A program made the translations under genes and the position numbers. Positions 6,807 through 15,614 of a stretch of 64,000 bases of DNA are shown piece after piece; within the stretch, counting starts at the first letter, position 1, and the number at the start of each line of letters is the position of its first letter. The DNA is from Acidimicrobiia bacterium. GTDB lineage: Bacteria; Actinomycetota; Acidimicrobiia; Spongiisociales; UBA11373. The stretch spans positions 1 through 64,000 of the forward strand of contig JAJCYA010000054.1 of the NCBI GenBank assembly GCA_029263095.1. Direction: 5' to 3'. The notes below the pieces were generated by a model, which had not been told where the DNA came from, made no database searches, and worked only from the letters and a program-made list of their open reading frames with translations.

Positions 6807-9523
6807 TTGCCATCAGGGTCAATGGGGCGGATGTGCAGGTCGGCGGGTCTCGGCTGCGCCGCCTCTCAGACGTCCTCAGGGCGGATCTCGGCCTCACCGG
6901 GACCAAGGTCGGATGCGAAACTGGGGACTGTGGCGCGTGCGCCGTGATGGTCGACGGTGCGCTGGTGAACTCCTGCACCACGCCGGTCGGACGGTTGGAG
7001 GCCGGCAATGTAACGACCGTCGAGGGACTGTCGAACGGAGACACCCTCAGCTCGTTGCAGCGGTCGTTTCTACGTCACGGTGCGGCCCAATGTGGTGTTT
7101 GTACACCGGGGATGCTGATGGCGGCCACCGCGCTCCTTCAGGAGATCCCTCAACCATCCGAGCGACAGGTCGAGGAAGCGCTCGGCGGGGTTCTGTGCCG
7201 GTGCACCGGGTACCGCAAGATCATCGCTGCGGTACTGGCCGCTCCGGAATTCGCCGAGGACGAGATGGATCCACCTGCCGGCAAGGCCGTGGGATCTCGG
7301 GTCGCACGGGTCGATGGGGTCGCAAAGCTGACGGGGTCCGACGTGTTCGGCGACGATGTTGCGACGGCCGAGGCGCTCCTCATTCGAATAGTCCGATCGC
7401 CTTTTCACCGGGCGAGTTTCGTCATTGGAGATGTCGACGGATACGTGGCGGCCAACCACGGCGTGATCGCGGTGTTCACGTCAGGTGATGTGCCGGGACG
7501 GAATTGGTTTGGCGTAATCCCCGCCTTTGCGGATCAGCCGGTATTGGCCGAGGCTCAGGTTCGTCACCGTGGGGAGCCGATCGCCGTGGTCGTCGGTGAA
7601 CGAGACTCGATTCAATCTCTCGATCTCGACCTCTTCCCGGTCGAGTGGGACGAGAAGCCGCCTGCCATGTCGCCCGAGGAGGCGCTTGCCCCAGATTCGC
7701 ACCTTCTCCACGAAGGTCGGGATGAGAATGTGCTGGTCCGGGGACTCGTTCGACGGGGGGATGTCGATGGCGCACTGGCAGCCTCGGATGTGGTGATCGA
7801 TGCGTCTTACTCGACGCCGTTCATCGAGCATGCCTACATCGAGCCAGAAGCCGGCCATGCTGTTCGAATCGGCGACCGCTTGGAGATCAATGTTGCGACT
7901 CAGACCCCCCACATGGATCGCACCGAGGTGGCGGCGATCATGGGGCTCGACCCGTCGGCCGTGATCATTCGACCCACCGCGGTCGGAGGTGGATTCGGCA
8001 GCAAGCTCGACCTCTCGGTCCAGCCGTTCCTGGCGCTCGCTGCTTGGTATCTCGGTCGCCCAGTCCGTATCACCTACACCCGGTCGGAATCGATGATGTC
8101 AACGACCAAGCGTCATCCGGCGGAGGTCTCGGTTCGAGTTGGAGCTGACTCCGACGGGTCGCTCACCGCGATGGATTTCGTAGGGCGTTTTGACACAGGC
8201 GCATACGCGTCCTGGGGACCGACGGTCGCCAACCGCGCTCCGGTACACGCCGGCGGGCCATACGTCTACGAGGCGTATCGGGCCTCCACCATGGCGGTAC
8301 ACACGAATCAGCCGCCGTCCGGGGCTTTTCGTGGATTCGGTGTGCCCCAATCGGCGGTCGCTCAAGAATGTGCGTTCGATGAGCTGGCCGATGCCCTGGG
8401 AATGGATCGGCTCGCCTTCCGGCTCAGGAACGCGTTTACCGCCGGGCAGCCGACCTTGACGGGGCAGGTGTTCGACTCCGGGGTCGGATTCAAGGAGTGC
8501 CTGGAGGCGCTCGAACCCCACTGGGGCAGGGCCTTAGAGGAAGCTGCAGAGTTCAACGGGACTCGTTCCGGCAAGCGACGAGGAGTGGGTGTGGCGGGGC
8601 TGTGGTACGGCTGCGGCAACACCGGTCTCCCCAATCCTTCATCGATCAAGATTGGAGTGGCACCCACCGGTCGGGTGGTGCTCTATCAAGGAGCGGTCGA
8701 TATCGGTCAGGGTGCCAGCACAGTGCTGAGTCAGATCTGCGCTGATGCTCTCGGCGTGGATCTCGGCGCGATCGATCGGGTAGGGGCCGACACCGACACG
8801 ACGCCCGACGCCGGCAAGACATCGGCGTCCCGCCAGACGTTCATCAGCGGAAACGCTGCCCACGCCGCCGCCTCGGAGCTGCGTTCGACACTCCTGGTCA
8901 TGGTGGGCGCATCTCAGAAAGGCCGACTCGAATTCCGGTCGAACCGGGTGCTCGTACATGATCAAGGGAAGGTTTTTGAGATCGACCTCACGTCACTCGC
9001 GCCGGATGCCGACGGTCTGGCGGTGGTGGCAGTTGGCTCCTTCGATCCGGTCACGAGCGGACTCGATGAGAACGGCCAAGGTTCGCCATACGCGATCTAC
9101 GGTTTTGGTGCCCAGATGACCGAACTGGTGGTGGACGTGGACTTGGGGACGGTCGAGCTGCTGAGGATCGTCGCGGCGCACGACGTGGGGCGAGCGATCA
9201 ATCCGACATTGGTGGAGGGCCAGATCGAGGGGGGTATCGCCCAAGGCATCGGTTTTGCCCTGATGGAGGAGTACCTCCCGGGGCGCAGCGAGAATCTACA
9301 CGACTACCTGATCCCGACGATCGGAGACGTTCCCGAGATTGTCAGCATTCTCATCGAGTCGAACGATCCGCTTGGACCGTACGGGGCCAAGGGGGTCGGC
9401 GAGCACACCCTGGTGGCAACCGCACCGTCGATTCTCAACGCGATCAGAGATGCGATCGGGGTTTCGGTGCGTCGCCTCCCGGCCAGTCCGACGAGGTTGC
9501 TGGAGGCGATCGAGAGTCGGTGA
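6803..9523 (+). CDS. Fused [2Fe-2S] and molybdopterin subunits of a molybdenum hydroxylase (probable nicotinate dehydrogenase)
   Basis: The ATG at 6803 overlaps the FAD-subunit stop (ATGA) and gives 906 residues. Residues 1-150 are a CoxS/XdhC-like iron-sulfur protein: plant-type cluster C38, C43, C46, C58 and second cluster C97, C100, C132, C134. A xanthine dehydrogenase-type catalytic part follows, with VGGGFGSK, PPSGAFRGFGVPQ for cofactor contact, and the catalytic Glu at 867 in YGAKGVGEHTL. The CO dehydrogenase active-site loop is missing, so this is a hydroxylase of aromatic or aldehyde carbon. With enamidase next door, hydroxylation of nicotinate to 6-hydroxynicotinate is the most likely reaction; xanthine or an aldehyde are alternatives. 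Known nicotinate dehydrogenases often have these domains on separate chains. Confidence 0.85.
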   Translation: MIAIRVNGADVQVGGSRLRRLSDVLRADLGLTGTKVGCETGDCGACAVMVDGALVNSCTTPVGRLEAGNVTTVEGLSNGDTLSSLQRSFLRHGAAQCGVCTPGMLMAATALLQEIPQPSERQVEEALGGVLCRCTGYRKIIAAVLAAPEFAEDEMDPPAGKAVGSRVARVDGVAKLTGSDVFGDDVATAEALLIRIVRSPFHRASFVIGDVDGYVAANHGVIAVFTSGDVPGRNWFGVIPAFADQPVLAEAQVRHRGEPIAVVVGERDSIQSLDLDLFPVEWDEKPPAMSPEEALAPDSHLLHEGRDENVLVRGLVRRGDVDGALAASDVVIDASYSTPFIEHAYIEPEAGHAVRIGDRLEINVATQTPHMDRTEVAAIMGLDPSAVIIRPTAVGGGFGSKLDLSVQPFLALAAWYLGRPVRITYTRSESMMSTTKRHPAEVSVRVGADSDGSLTAMDFVGRFDTGAYASWGPTVANRAPVHAGGPYVYEAYRASTMAVHTNQPPSGAFRGFGVPQSAVAQECAFDELADALGMDRLAFRLRNAFTAGQPTLTGQVFDSGVGFKECLEALEPHWGRALEEAAEFNGTRSGKRRGVGVAGLWYGCGNTGLPNPSSIKIGVAPTGRVVLYQGAVDIGQGASTVLSQICADALGVDLGAIDRVGADTDTTPDAGKTSASRQTFISGNAAHAAASELRSTLLVMVGASQKGRLEFRSNRVLVHDQGKVFEIDLTSLAPDADGLAVVAVGSFDPVTSGLDENGQGSPYAIYGFGAQMTELVVDVDLGTVELLRIVAAHDVGRAINPTLVEGQIEGGIAQGIGFALMEEYLPGRSENLHDYLIPTIGDVPEIVSILIESNDPLGPYGAKGVGEHTLVATAPSILNAIRDAIGVSVRRLPASPTRLLEAIESR

Positions 9524-10528
9524 TCAGCTGAACGGCATCACGATGTGTTCGACGATGAGATCGAGCTGGTTGGGATCGGCCACAAGTGGTGTGAGGATCA
9601 GGTACTCCAGGCCGGCATCCCTGAGCCCGGCGATTGTCGCTTGCATGTCATCGATCGAGCCGGTGAGATACGAGGCCTGGAGATCGTCGTCCGTTCGATG
9701 GTCGCCCATCACCGCCATGAACAGAGGCATCTGCTCGGCAAGGGCCGCTGTGGACGACGTGCCTGAGGCAACGTGGAGAAACTGGGTCGCACCAAAAGTG
9801 AGGGATCTCGGATCCCTACCTTGGCTCTTCAGGTGCGCCTGCACCTCGAGCCAATCGTTGCGTACGTCCCCGGGATCGCTCCCACTCGATCGTGCCATCC
9901 ATCCGTCGGCCTTCATGATGCGGTTGAGCACTCCGGCGGCGATGTAGGGCTTGTCGGGAGTGTCCGGTGCATGGGTTAGCGTGCCTCCTGCGACCCAGAG
10001 GTCGGGGAGATCGGGGACGCGGGGGTAGATCGTCACGTCGTCGAGGCGCCAGAACCGTCCCTCAAAGGAGACGTTCTGTTCTGTGAGCAACAGGTGGATG
10101 ATCTCCATCGCCTCGTCGGTGCGCTTACCGCGTTCCCGCAGCGAAACGCCGACCGCCTCGAACTCCGCCGGATCCCAGCCGACGGCCACTCCGAACCGGA
10201 AACGCCCTCCAGAGAGAACGTGGAGTGAGGCGATTTCCTTTGCCAGGATCACCGGGTGGCGCAGGGGGAGGACCAGTGCGGCGGTGCCCAGCCCAACCCG
10301 GTCGGTAACACCGGCGGCTGCGGCGAGCATCGTCATCGAGTCGATCCAAGAGACGCCGTAGACACCCTTCGACGCCAAGAGGTGATCTATCACCCAGATG
10401 TCCTCGAATGGGAGATGATCGATTCTCCGGCAGTAGTCGAGTAGGGCTCGCGAGTCCTGGTACGAAAGCTCGGGCCAGGCGTACGACGGGATCCGCAGTC
10501 CGAATCGCACTGGTCGATCAGCGTCCAC
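9524..10528 (-). CDS. Luciferase-like (LLM) F420- or flavin-dependent oxidoreductase
   Basis: The 334-residue protein is a bacterial-luciferase TIM-barrel oxidoreductase, with FEDIWVIDHLL near the N-terminus and the family signature LHVLSGGRFRFGVAVGWDPAEFEAVG around residue 110. A strong AAGGAG ribosome binding site precedes the GTG start at 10528. Its stop codon abuts the molybdenum hydroxylase stop exactly (convergent, no gap), so it belongs to the nicotinate island by position. Members use F420H2 or FMNH2. I suggest, as inference, that it could supply the otherwise missing 6-hydroxynicotinate ring-reduction step; it could equally be an unrelated F420 enzyme. Confidence 0.8.
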   Translation of the reverse strand: MDADRPVRFGLRIPSYAWPELSYQDSRALLDYCRRIDHLPFEDIWVIDHLLASKGVYGVSWIDSMTMLAAAAGVTDRVGLGTAALVLPLRHPVILAKEIASLHVLSGGRFRFGVAVGWDPAEFEAVGVSLRERGKRTDEAMEIIHLLLTEQNVSFEGRFWRLDDVTIYPRVPDLPDLWVAGGTLTHAPDTPDKPYIAAGVLNRIMKADGWMARSSGSDPGDVRNDWLEVQAHLKSQGRDPRSLTFGATQFLHVASGTSSTAALAEQMPLFMAVMGDHRTDDDLQASYLTGSIDDMQATIAGLRDAGLEYLILTPLVADPNQLDLIVEHIVMPFS

Positions 10529-10591
10529 GAGATCTCCTTGCCGGTTGCTGGGTGATGCTAGGCAGCGTCGGTGTGCCCGCCGGGTCTGTTG

Positions 10592-11272
10592 TCAGAGATT
10601 CTTGGTGGCTTCTCGTTTACTCAGGCTTGACAGCTCCGCAGCATGGTCGGCTACGAAGCGCGCCACCGGCTCGGGGTCGGTCCACGCCAGATCACGAAGC
10701 GCCCATCCGATCGCCTTTCGTATGAAGAAGTCGGTTTCGTGGGCTCGGTCGGTGCAGCAGTGGAACAGCAGCTCGATGTCGGTGTCGCCCTTGTGGCCGA
10801 TCTGGGAGATGATGGCCGAACGGCGCACCCACAGATCGCGGTGATGGAGCCACGTCATGATCGTCGGCGTCATACTCTCTCGCTGCCGATGGAGCACCTT
10901 CCCCGTCAAATTGATGGCAACGGCGTCGACCAAATCCCACCAGCCGCCCTCGACTATGAGCCGGCGATACCGCGGAACCGACGATTTGGTGACGAATCGA
11001 TCGTGAGCCCGGGCCACCCCGATTGCCAGGTACTTCTCTTCTCGGTGGGGGAGAGCCCACAAAGAATCCACCAGTGCGAAGTATTCAGACCGTGAGTTGG
11101 GGATCCAGCGCTGCGTCAGCTCCTTCAAGATCGGGACACGGCCCGATTTCTGTACTCCATAGAACGGCATGTCGGTCTTGAGATAACGGGCCATGTCGGG
11201 TGCTTTCGAGGCGTCCGCGACCGCAGCAAGACTGGAGGAGGCGAACGCGGCGGCGGCAGAGGCGTCGATCAT
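10592..11272 (-). CDS. AlkD-like DNA alkylation repair protein (HEAT-repeat glycosylase family)
   Basis: The reading frame is open much further upstream, but family similarity begins at the ATG at 11272 (226 residues), which is also where the divergent neighbour's promoter should lie. Recognisable parts are MPFYGVQKSGRVPILKEL, the PHREEKYLAIGVA repeat, IVEGGWWDLVDAVA and RKAIGWALRDLAWTDPEPV near the C-terminus. AlkD proteins remove bulky or cationic alkylated bases with a stack of HEAT-like helices and without base flipping. No promoter or ribosome site is obvious. Confidence 0.85.
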   Translation of the reverse strand: MIDASAAAAFASSSLAAVADASKAPDMARYLKTDMPFYGVQKSGRVPILKELTQRWIPNSRSEYFALVDSLWALPHREEKYLAIGVARAHDRFVTKSSVPRYRRLIVEGGWWDLVDAVAINLTGKVLHRQRESMTPTIMTWLHHRDLWVRRSAIISQIGHKGDTDIELLFHCCTDRAHETDFFIRKAIGWALRDLAWTDPEPVARFVADHAAELSSLSKREATKNL

Positions 11273-11326
11273 CGAGCCGATCGTAGAGCGCGCACCGCTT
11301 GGCTGGCGCACCGGTATCTTGGTCTC

Positions 11327-12592
11327 ATGCGGGGCAGCAGACGAGTGATTGCCGCGATGGGTGTTGTGTGCTCCTTGATGGCCGGGTCGCTGCCGGCTGG
11401 CGCCGAGCTGTCGGAGGAGCCGCCAACTTCGCTGCAGCGGGTTGTTGCGAGGCTGGGGGAGGAATCGGGTTCGTTCGACCCGGCAGGGATCATCGGAATC
11501 TCCGTCGTCCGGCTTGACACCGGCGAAGAGGCGACCTTCCAAGGGGATAGGTGGCTGAAGGCCGCGTCGGGGCTCAAGCAAACCTGGCTTGCGGCTGCCG
11601 TCCGCCGAGCCGGGATCGATGCAGTCGCGCCACTGGCGGGTCAGGTGTTCGGCCAGTCCTCGAACGAGGCGGGGGGAAGGGCGATTGCTCTCGGTGGCGG
11701 ACTCGATGAGATCAATAGCTTTACCTCCGGCCTGGGCATGAATGGAACACTGGTCGTCGAGTGGACCTTTGGCGGAGAGTGGCAGGCTGCCGAGTATCCG
11801 GGACCCCATCCATCGCTCAACTTCACCACTACCGACGATTTGGCGGCCTTCTGGCGGCTGGTCTACGACGGCTGGGTCCTTCGCCGAGAGGACACGGCCA
11901 CCTTCCTGGAGTGGGGTCGCATGGAGCGGCTGCAGGGCTATTCATCGGGGTTGCTCACTCGGCTGCCGGAAGAGGTTCGGGGCTCGGTCTCATACAAGAT
12001 GGGGTGGCTCCCGCCCGGTCGAACGGAAGAGGATGAGGACACGGGCGAGATCGTCGAGGTTGACGCCCTCGACACTCTGATAGCGAGTGGGGTCGTCGAG
12101 GTGCCGGGTGGTCCGACATACGTAGTAGCCATTGGATCGTTTGGCGGAACTTCCTGGCCCGGCAAGGTGGCCTTTGTGTCGTACGCAGCCTGCCGCATCC
12201 ACCAAACGATCTCTGGAGATGACCTTGTATGTGACCGCTCAGGCGACCCTCACCGCGTTCGTGCCGACACCGATCCGCCGATTGGTGGTCTGCACTCGGT
12301 GGCGGGGAGCGCTCAGTTCCTCGAAGTCCGCGGCTGGGCCGTAGATCCGGACGACATCTCGCATCCCATCCTGGTTCGATTCACCGTGGATGGCTTCTGG
12401 ACGGGCTCGGATCGAGCCGGTGATCCCACATCGTGGGGCGCTAGTCCCTACTCGGTCACGCGGGGCCACGGCTATGAGGACATGCTGTTGGTCGAACTGA
12501 CTCGCGGGCCCCACGAAGTCTGTGCTGTAGCAATAAACGACGGAGACGGTCGCAATGTCGACATCGGGTGCAAGATCGTCTTGATCCGCTGA
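11327..12592 (+). CDS. Secreted protein with penicillin-recognising (beta-lactamase-like) fold
   Basis: The 421-residue protein starts with a signal peptide (RR at 5-6, hydrophobic to about 26, AGA cleavage region). It carries the three penicillin-fold motifs in order: SxxK as S81-G-L-K84, SxN as S111-S-N113, and KxG as K224-M-G226. It therefore looks like an active-site serine hydrolase of the beta-lactamase/DD-peptidase superfamily acting outside the membrane. The C-terminal third has an Ig-like segment (LEVRGWAVDPDDISHPILVR) seen in cell-surface proteins. Whether it hydrolyses beta-lactams, peptidoglycan peptides or nothing cannot be told. It is divergent from the AlkD-like gene with a 54-base gap. 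Confidence 0.65.
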   Translation: MRGSRRVIAAMGVVCSLMAGSLPAGAELSEEPPTSLQRVVARLGEESGSFDPAGIIGISVVRLDTGEEATFQGDRWLKAASGLKQTWLAAAVRRAGIDAVAPLAGQVFGQSSNEAGGRAIALGGGLDEINSFTSGLGMNGTLVVEWTFGGEWQAAEYPGPHPSLNFTTTDDLAAFWRLVYDGWVLRREDTATFLEWGRMERLQGYSSGLLTRLPEEVRGSVSYKMGWLPPGRTEEDEDTGEIVEVDALDTLIASGVVEVPGGPTYVVAIGSFGGTSWPGKVAFVSYAACRIHQTISGDDLVCDRSGDPHRVRADTDPPIGGLHSVAGSAQFLEVRGWAVDPDDISHPILVRFTVDGFWTGSDRAGDPTSWGASPYSVTRGHGYEDMLLVELTRGPHEVCAVAINDGDGRNVDIGCKIVLIR

Positions 12593-12634
12593 CCGACAGA
12601 GACGTGTTGGGGTGGGCGAGCTCCCCAGGTCCGT

Positions 12635-13975
12635 CTACGGCCAGACCCCGCGCGCCTCGGCGGTTGCCTTGGTTCTTCCTACCGCCACTGCGGTTGCCGC
12701 CGTTCGAAACGTCGGGGCCGGCAACGTGGGCGCATCGGGAACCCGCTCTTGCCAGCGAGTCCGGTATTCGTCGAGCCCCTCGCACAATGCAACGCGTTCC
12801 GTCACAACCGCCTCGGTGGCGCGGCGCATCTTTTTGGCCAACAGCTCGTCCACTTGGTGCTCTTCCCATTGTTCGTTTTGCAGGTTCTGAATCCACTCGA
12901 AATACGAGACGACCACACCCCCAGCATTGGCGAGGATGTCGGGCAGCACCTTGATGTCACGTTCGGCGAGGATCTCGTCGGCCGTCGGCGTGGTGGGGCC
13001 ATTCGCTGCTTCAACGATGAGTTGCGCCTGGACCCTTCCGGCATTGTCAGCCGTTATCTGGTTCTCCATTGCGGCTGGAATGAGAATCTCGCACTCGACT
13101 TCGAGAATCTCGCCGGGTGTGAGCTTGCCGTCTCCGAGGGCTCCCACGACCGTCCCGGCCTCGTCCTTGTGAGCCGCGACCCTGGTGAGGTCGAGTCCGT
13201 TGGGGTCATGGACTCCGCCGCGGCTGTCACTTACGGCGACGATCGTGGCCCCGGCATCTCGAAAGATCCTGGCGGCGTGTCTGCCTGCGTTCCCGTATCC
13301 CTGGATGGCGACACGGGCCCCGTCGAGACTGCTGATTCCGGGCATGGCACCGATCTCGATGAAATGCTCGGCTGCGAAGAAGACGCCCCGTGCGGTGGCG
13401 GTCGATCGGCCGGGGATGCCACCGAGGTCGAGAGGTTTGCCGGTCACCACCGGCAGGCTGTTCTCTCCTGGGTGCATCATGTGATAGGTGTCGTAGATCC
13501 AAACCATTGTCTGGGCGTCGGTGTACATATCAGGTGCCGGGATGTCGGTGTGAGGGCCGATGTTGTCACCGAGAGCGGCAATGAACCGTCGTGCGATGCG
13601 ACGCTTCTCGTTCTCCGACAGCGCCGTGGCGTCACAGTTGACACCGCCTTTGGCTCCGCCAAACGGAATGTCAACCAAGGCACACTTCCAGGTCATCCAA
13701 GTGGCGAGCGCCTTGACCTCGTCTTCATCGACGCTGGGGTGGAAGCGGATACCGCCCTTACCCGGCCCCCTTACCGTGTTGTGAACCACGCGGTAGCCGA
13801 GGAAGGTGTGAACGTACCCATCGTCCATTTCTACCGGCAGCGTGACGCTGACGATCTTCTCGGGTTGGAAGAGCCACTCCGCCATGCCGCGCCAGCCGTC
13901 GAGGTCTCCCACGAATGGGGTGGCCAAGTCGAATTGGCGGCGAGCCACATGGTGCGGATTGAGATCCTCGGTCAT
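12635..13975 (-). CDS. gdhA: Glutamate dehydrogenase (Glu/Leu/Phe/Val dehydrogenase family)
   Basis: It interconverts glutamate with 2-oxoglutarate and ammonia using NAD(P). The substrate domain shows GKGGIRFHPSVDEDEVKALA and TWKCALVDIPFGGAKGGV with the catalytic Lys, followed by PAPDMYTDAQTM. The Rossmann domain begins with VAIQGYGNAGRHAARIF near residue 220. The frame extends nine codons upstream, but a GGGAGG ribosome site sits just before the ATG at 13975, giving 446 residues, the usual length. It stands alone, with a 122-base region separating it from the next minus-strand gene. Confidence 0.93.
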   Translation of the reverse strand: MTEDLNPHHVARRQFDLATPFVGDLDGWRGMAEWLFQPEKIVSVTLPVEMDDGYVHTFLGYRVVHNTVRGPGKGGIRFHPSVDEDEVKALATWMTWKCALVDIPFGGAKGGVNCDATALSENEKRRIARRFIAALGDNIGPHTDIPAPDMYTDAQTMVWIYDTYHMMHPGENSLPVVTGKPLDLGGIPGRSTATARGVFFAAEHFIEIGAMPGISSLDGARVAIQGYGNAGRHAARIFRDAGATIVAVSDSRGGVHDPNGLDLTRVAAHKDEAGTVVGALGDGKLTPGEILEVECEILIPAAMENQITADNAGRVQAQLIVEAANGPTTPTADEILAERDIKVLPDILANAGGVVVSYFEWIQNLQNEQWEEHQVDELLAKKMRRATEAVVTERVALCEGLDEYRTRWQERVPDAPTLPAPTFRTAATAVAVGRTKATAEARGVWP

Positions 13976-14097
13976 CACACCTCCCGTATGTGTTCCCGAC
14001 ATCGTCGTCCTGCCGTGGTCTACTAGCCAGGGACCATCGGCTCGGAGATGAGGCTAGGTGACCCGTTTTGATCCCGCTCGCGAAAAGGTGGGGCGAT

Positions 14098-14526
14098 CTA
14101 GCTGGTCGTCCGTGCCTGAACCATGATGCAGGCGTTCGCCAGGTAGTTGAAGTCGTTTTCGGATAGGAACTCGAGAACGGCATCGTTCTCCGCGCCCGGC
14201 TGAATCCATACGTTTGTGTACCCGAGGTCGAGACATTCGGCGAGGACGTCGAGCGCGCGTGCCGGCGGAACCACGAAGTCCACGATTGTTGGTGCGGTCG
14301 GGAGATCTGCCAGCGAGTGCCAGCATGGGTCGCCGTCGACCTCGTCGCGGTACGGATTCACCGCGAAGACTGTGAACCCCTTCGACTTGAGGTCGCGGTA
14401 GATTCTGCCGCCGTACTTGGTGGGGTGGTCGGTGGCTCCTACCACCGCGACCGTGGTACCGAGCTGGTGAAGCAGAGTCGGGATATCGGGAGTCAACGGT
14501 TTGGTGCTTGTCATCACTCCAAACAT
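14098..14526 (-). CDS. CoA-binding (YccU-like) Rossmann protein
   Basis: The 142-residue protein is a stand-alone CoA_binding domain, with VAVVGATDHPTKYGGRIYRDLKSKG at the nucleotide site, VDFVVPPARALDVLAEC in the middle and TNVWIQPGAEN near the end. Such proteins bind CoA or acyl-CoA, but their job is not known. The start is either the ATG at 14526 or the ATG at 14514, which has GGAG only two bases upstream. It is divergent from the hmuTUV-like importer. Confidence 0.85.
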   Translation of the reverse strand: MFGVMTSTKPLTPDIPTLLHQLGTTVAVVGATDHPTKYGGRIYRDLKSKGFTVFAVNPYRDEVDGDPCWHSLADLPTAPTIVDFVVPPARALDVLAECLDLGYTNVWIQPGAENDAVLEFLSENDFNYLANACIMVQARTTS

Positions 14527-14635
14527 AAACCATCGTCACTCGAAGCTGATTCCCGGGACGATTCCGGCACCGTCTGCGGCTGGCTCTGCCCGAGTCGACT
14601 TCGCGTCGGTTGCGGCGTGAGATACCTTGTTCGGT

Positions 14636-15595
14636 ATGCGTATCGCCGTCCGCGCCGTGTTGGCCCTCATCGCAGCGGTTGCCATATCGGCATGTAGTGG
14701 CGACGGTCAAGCAACTACTGGACCGGTCACCGCTGCCATCCCGACGCCCGGCCTGCCGTATGTGTACATAGGTCCGGACGGTGTGACCACGACGGTCGAG
14801 TCGGCGGCGCGCATCGTCACTCTCAGTGGGGATTTCAGCGAAATCATCTGGGAGCTCGGATTGGGCGACAACCTCGTTGGCGTCGATCTCAGTAGCGACT
14901 TTCCCGCTGCAGAAATGCGTGCCAAACCAAAGGTGGGTGTCGAGTTTCGCCTGTTCGCCGAGCCGATCCTCGATCTCGATCCGACTCTCGTGATCGGCGA
15001 CATCGACGCCCGCCCTCCTGAGGTGATCGAGCAAGTCAGGGACGCGGGGGTTCCCGTTGTCATCCTGCCGCGTTTGGTGGGTGCAGGTGCCCCGGCCGAG
15101 AAGATCCGGCTCGTGGCCGAGTTGCTCGGGATCGTCGACGCGGGCGAGAAACTCGCCTCCTCCGTGCAGGAGGAAGTCGACGCCGCGCTGGCACGTGTGG
15201 ATCGGGCAGAGTCGGTGCCGCGAGCCGCAGTCGTGTATATCGCGACTCAGGACCAGACCCTGCTGCTCGGTTCCGGCACTGTGTTCGAGGGTCTGCTCGA
15301 AGCCGTCGGGGCCATCGATGTCGGACCCGCAGCCGGTGTGGACGGGTTCGTTCCATTGACCGCGGAGGCGATCGCGGCCGCTGCGCCGGATGTGATCATC
15401 ACGGCCCGGCGGGGATTCGACGACAGGGGCGGCATCGAGGGATTCCTGGAGCTTCCCGGGATCGCACAGACTCCCGCTGCGGGCTCGGGGAGCATCTTCG
15501 TCTATGACGATTCGCTGTTGCTCTCGCTTGGACCGAGGAGCGGGGCACTACTGGGTTTGATCGTGACAGACCTGCACCCCGATCTAGCGCCCTAG
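14636..15595 (+). CDS. hmuT: ABC transporter substrate-binding lipoprotein for heme or ferric siderophore/cobalamin
   Basis: The ATG at 14636 gives 319 residues; a TTG at 14627 is an alternative. The signal peptide ends in a lipobox (ISAC, lipidated C20). Two lobes of a helical-backbone binding protein follow, with ARIVTLSGDFSEIIWELGLG and LDLDPTLVIGDIDARPPEVI in the first and a VFEGLLEAVGAIDVG segment in the second. It is the first of three genes of a class II importer. The ligand is assigned as heme by resemblance to HmuT; vitamin B12 or a siderophore remains possible. Confidence 0.82.
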   Translation: MRIAVRAVLALIAAVAISACSGDGQATTGPVTAAIPTPGLPYVYIGPDGVTTTVESAARIVTLSGDFSEIIWELGLGDNLVGVDLSSDFPAAEMRAKPKVGVEFRLFAEPILDLDPTLVIGDIDARPPEVIEQVRDAGVPVVILPRLVGAGAPAEKIRLVAELLGIVDAGEKLASSVQEEVDAALARVDRAESVPRAAVVYIATQDQTLLLGSGTVFEGLLEAVGAIDVGPAAGVDGFVPLTAEAIAAAAPDVIITARRGFDDRGGIEGFLELPGIAQTPAAGSGSIFVYDDSLLLSLGPRSGALLGLIVTDLHPDLAP

Positions 15596-15614
15596 TGTCT
15601 CGTCCCAGACACGG

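Noticed and set aside
6803-9523. Annotation as aerobic carbon-monoxide dehydrogenase large subunit
   Set aside because: The CoxL active-site loop (AYxCSFR) is absent; the cofactor loop reads GAFRGFGVPQ as in xanthine/nicotinate-type hydroxylases.
11273-11809. N-terminal extension of the AlkD-like gene to 11809
   Set aside because: The added residues have no family similarity and run antisense through the signal peptide and start of the divergent secreted-protein gene.
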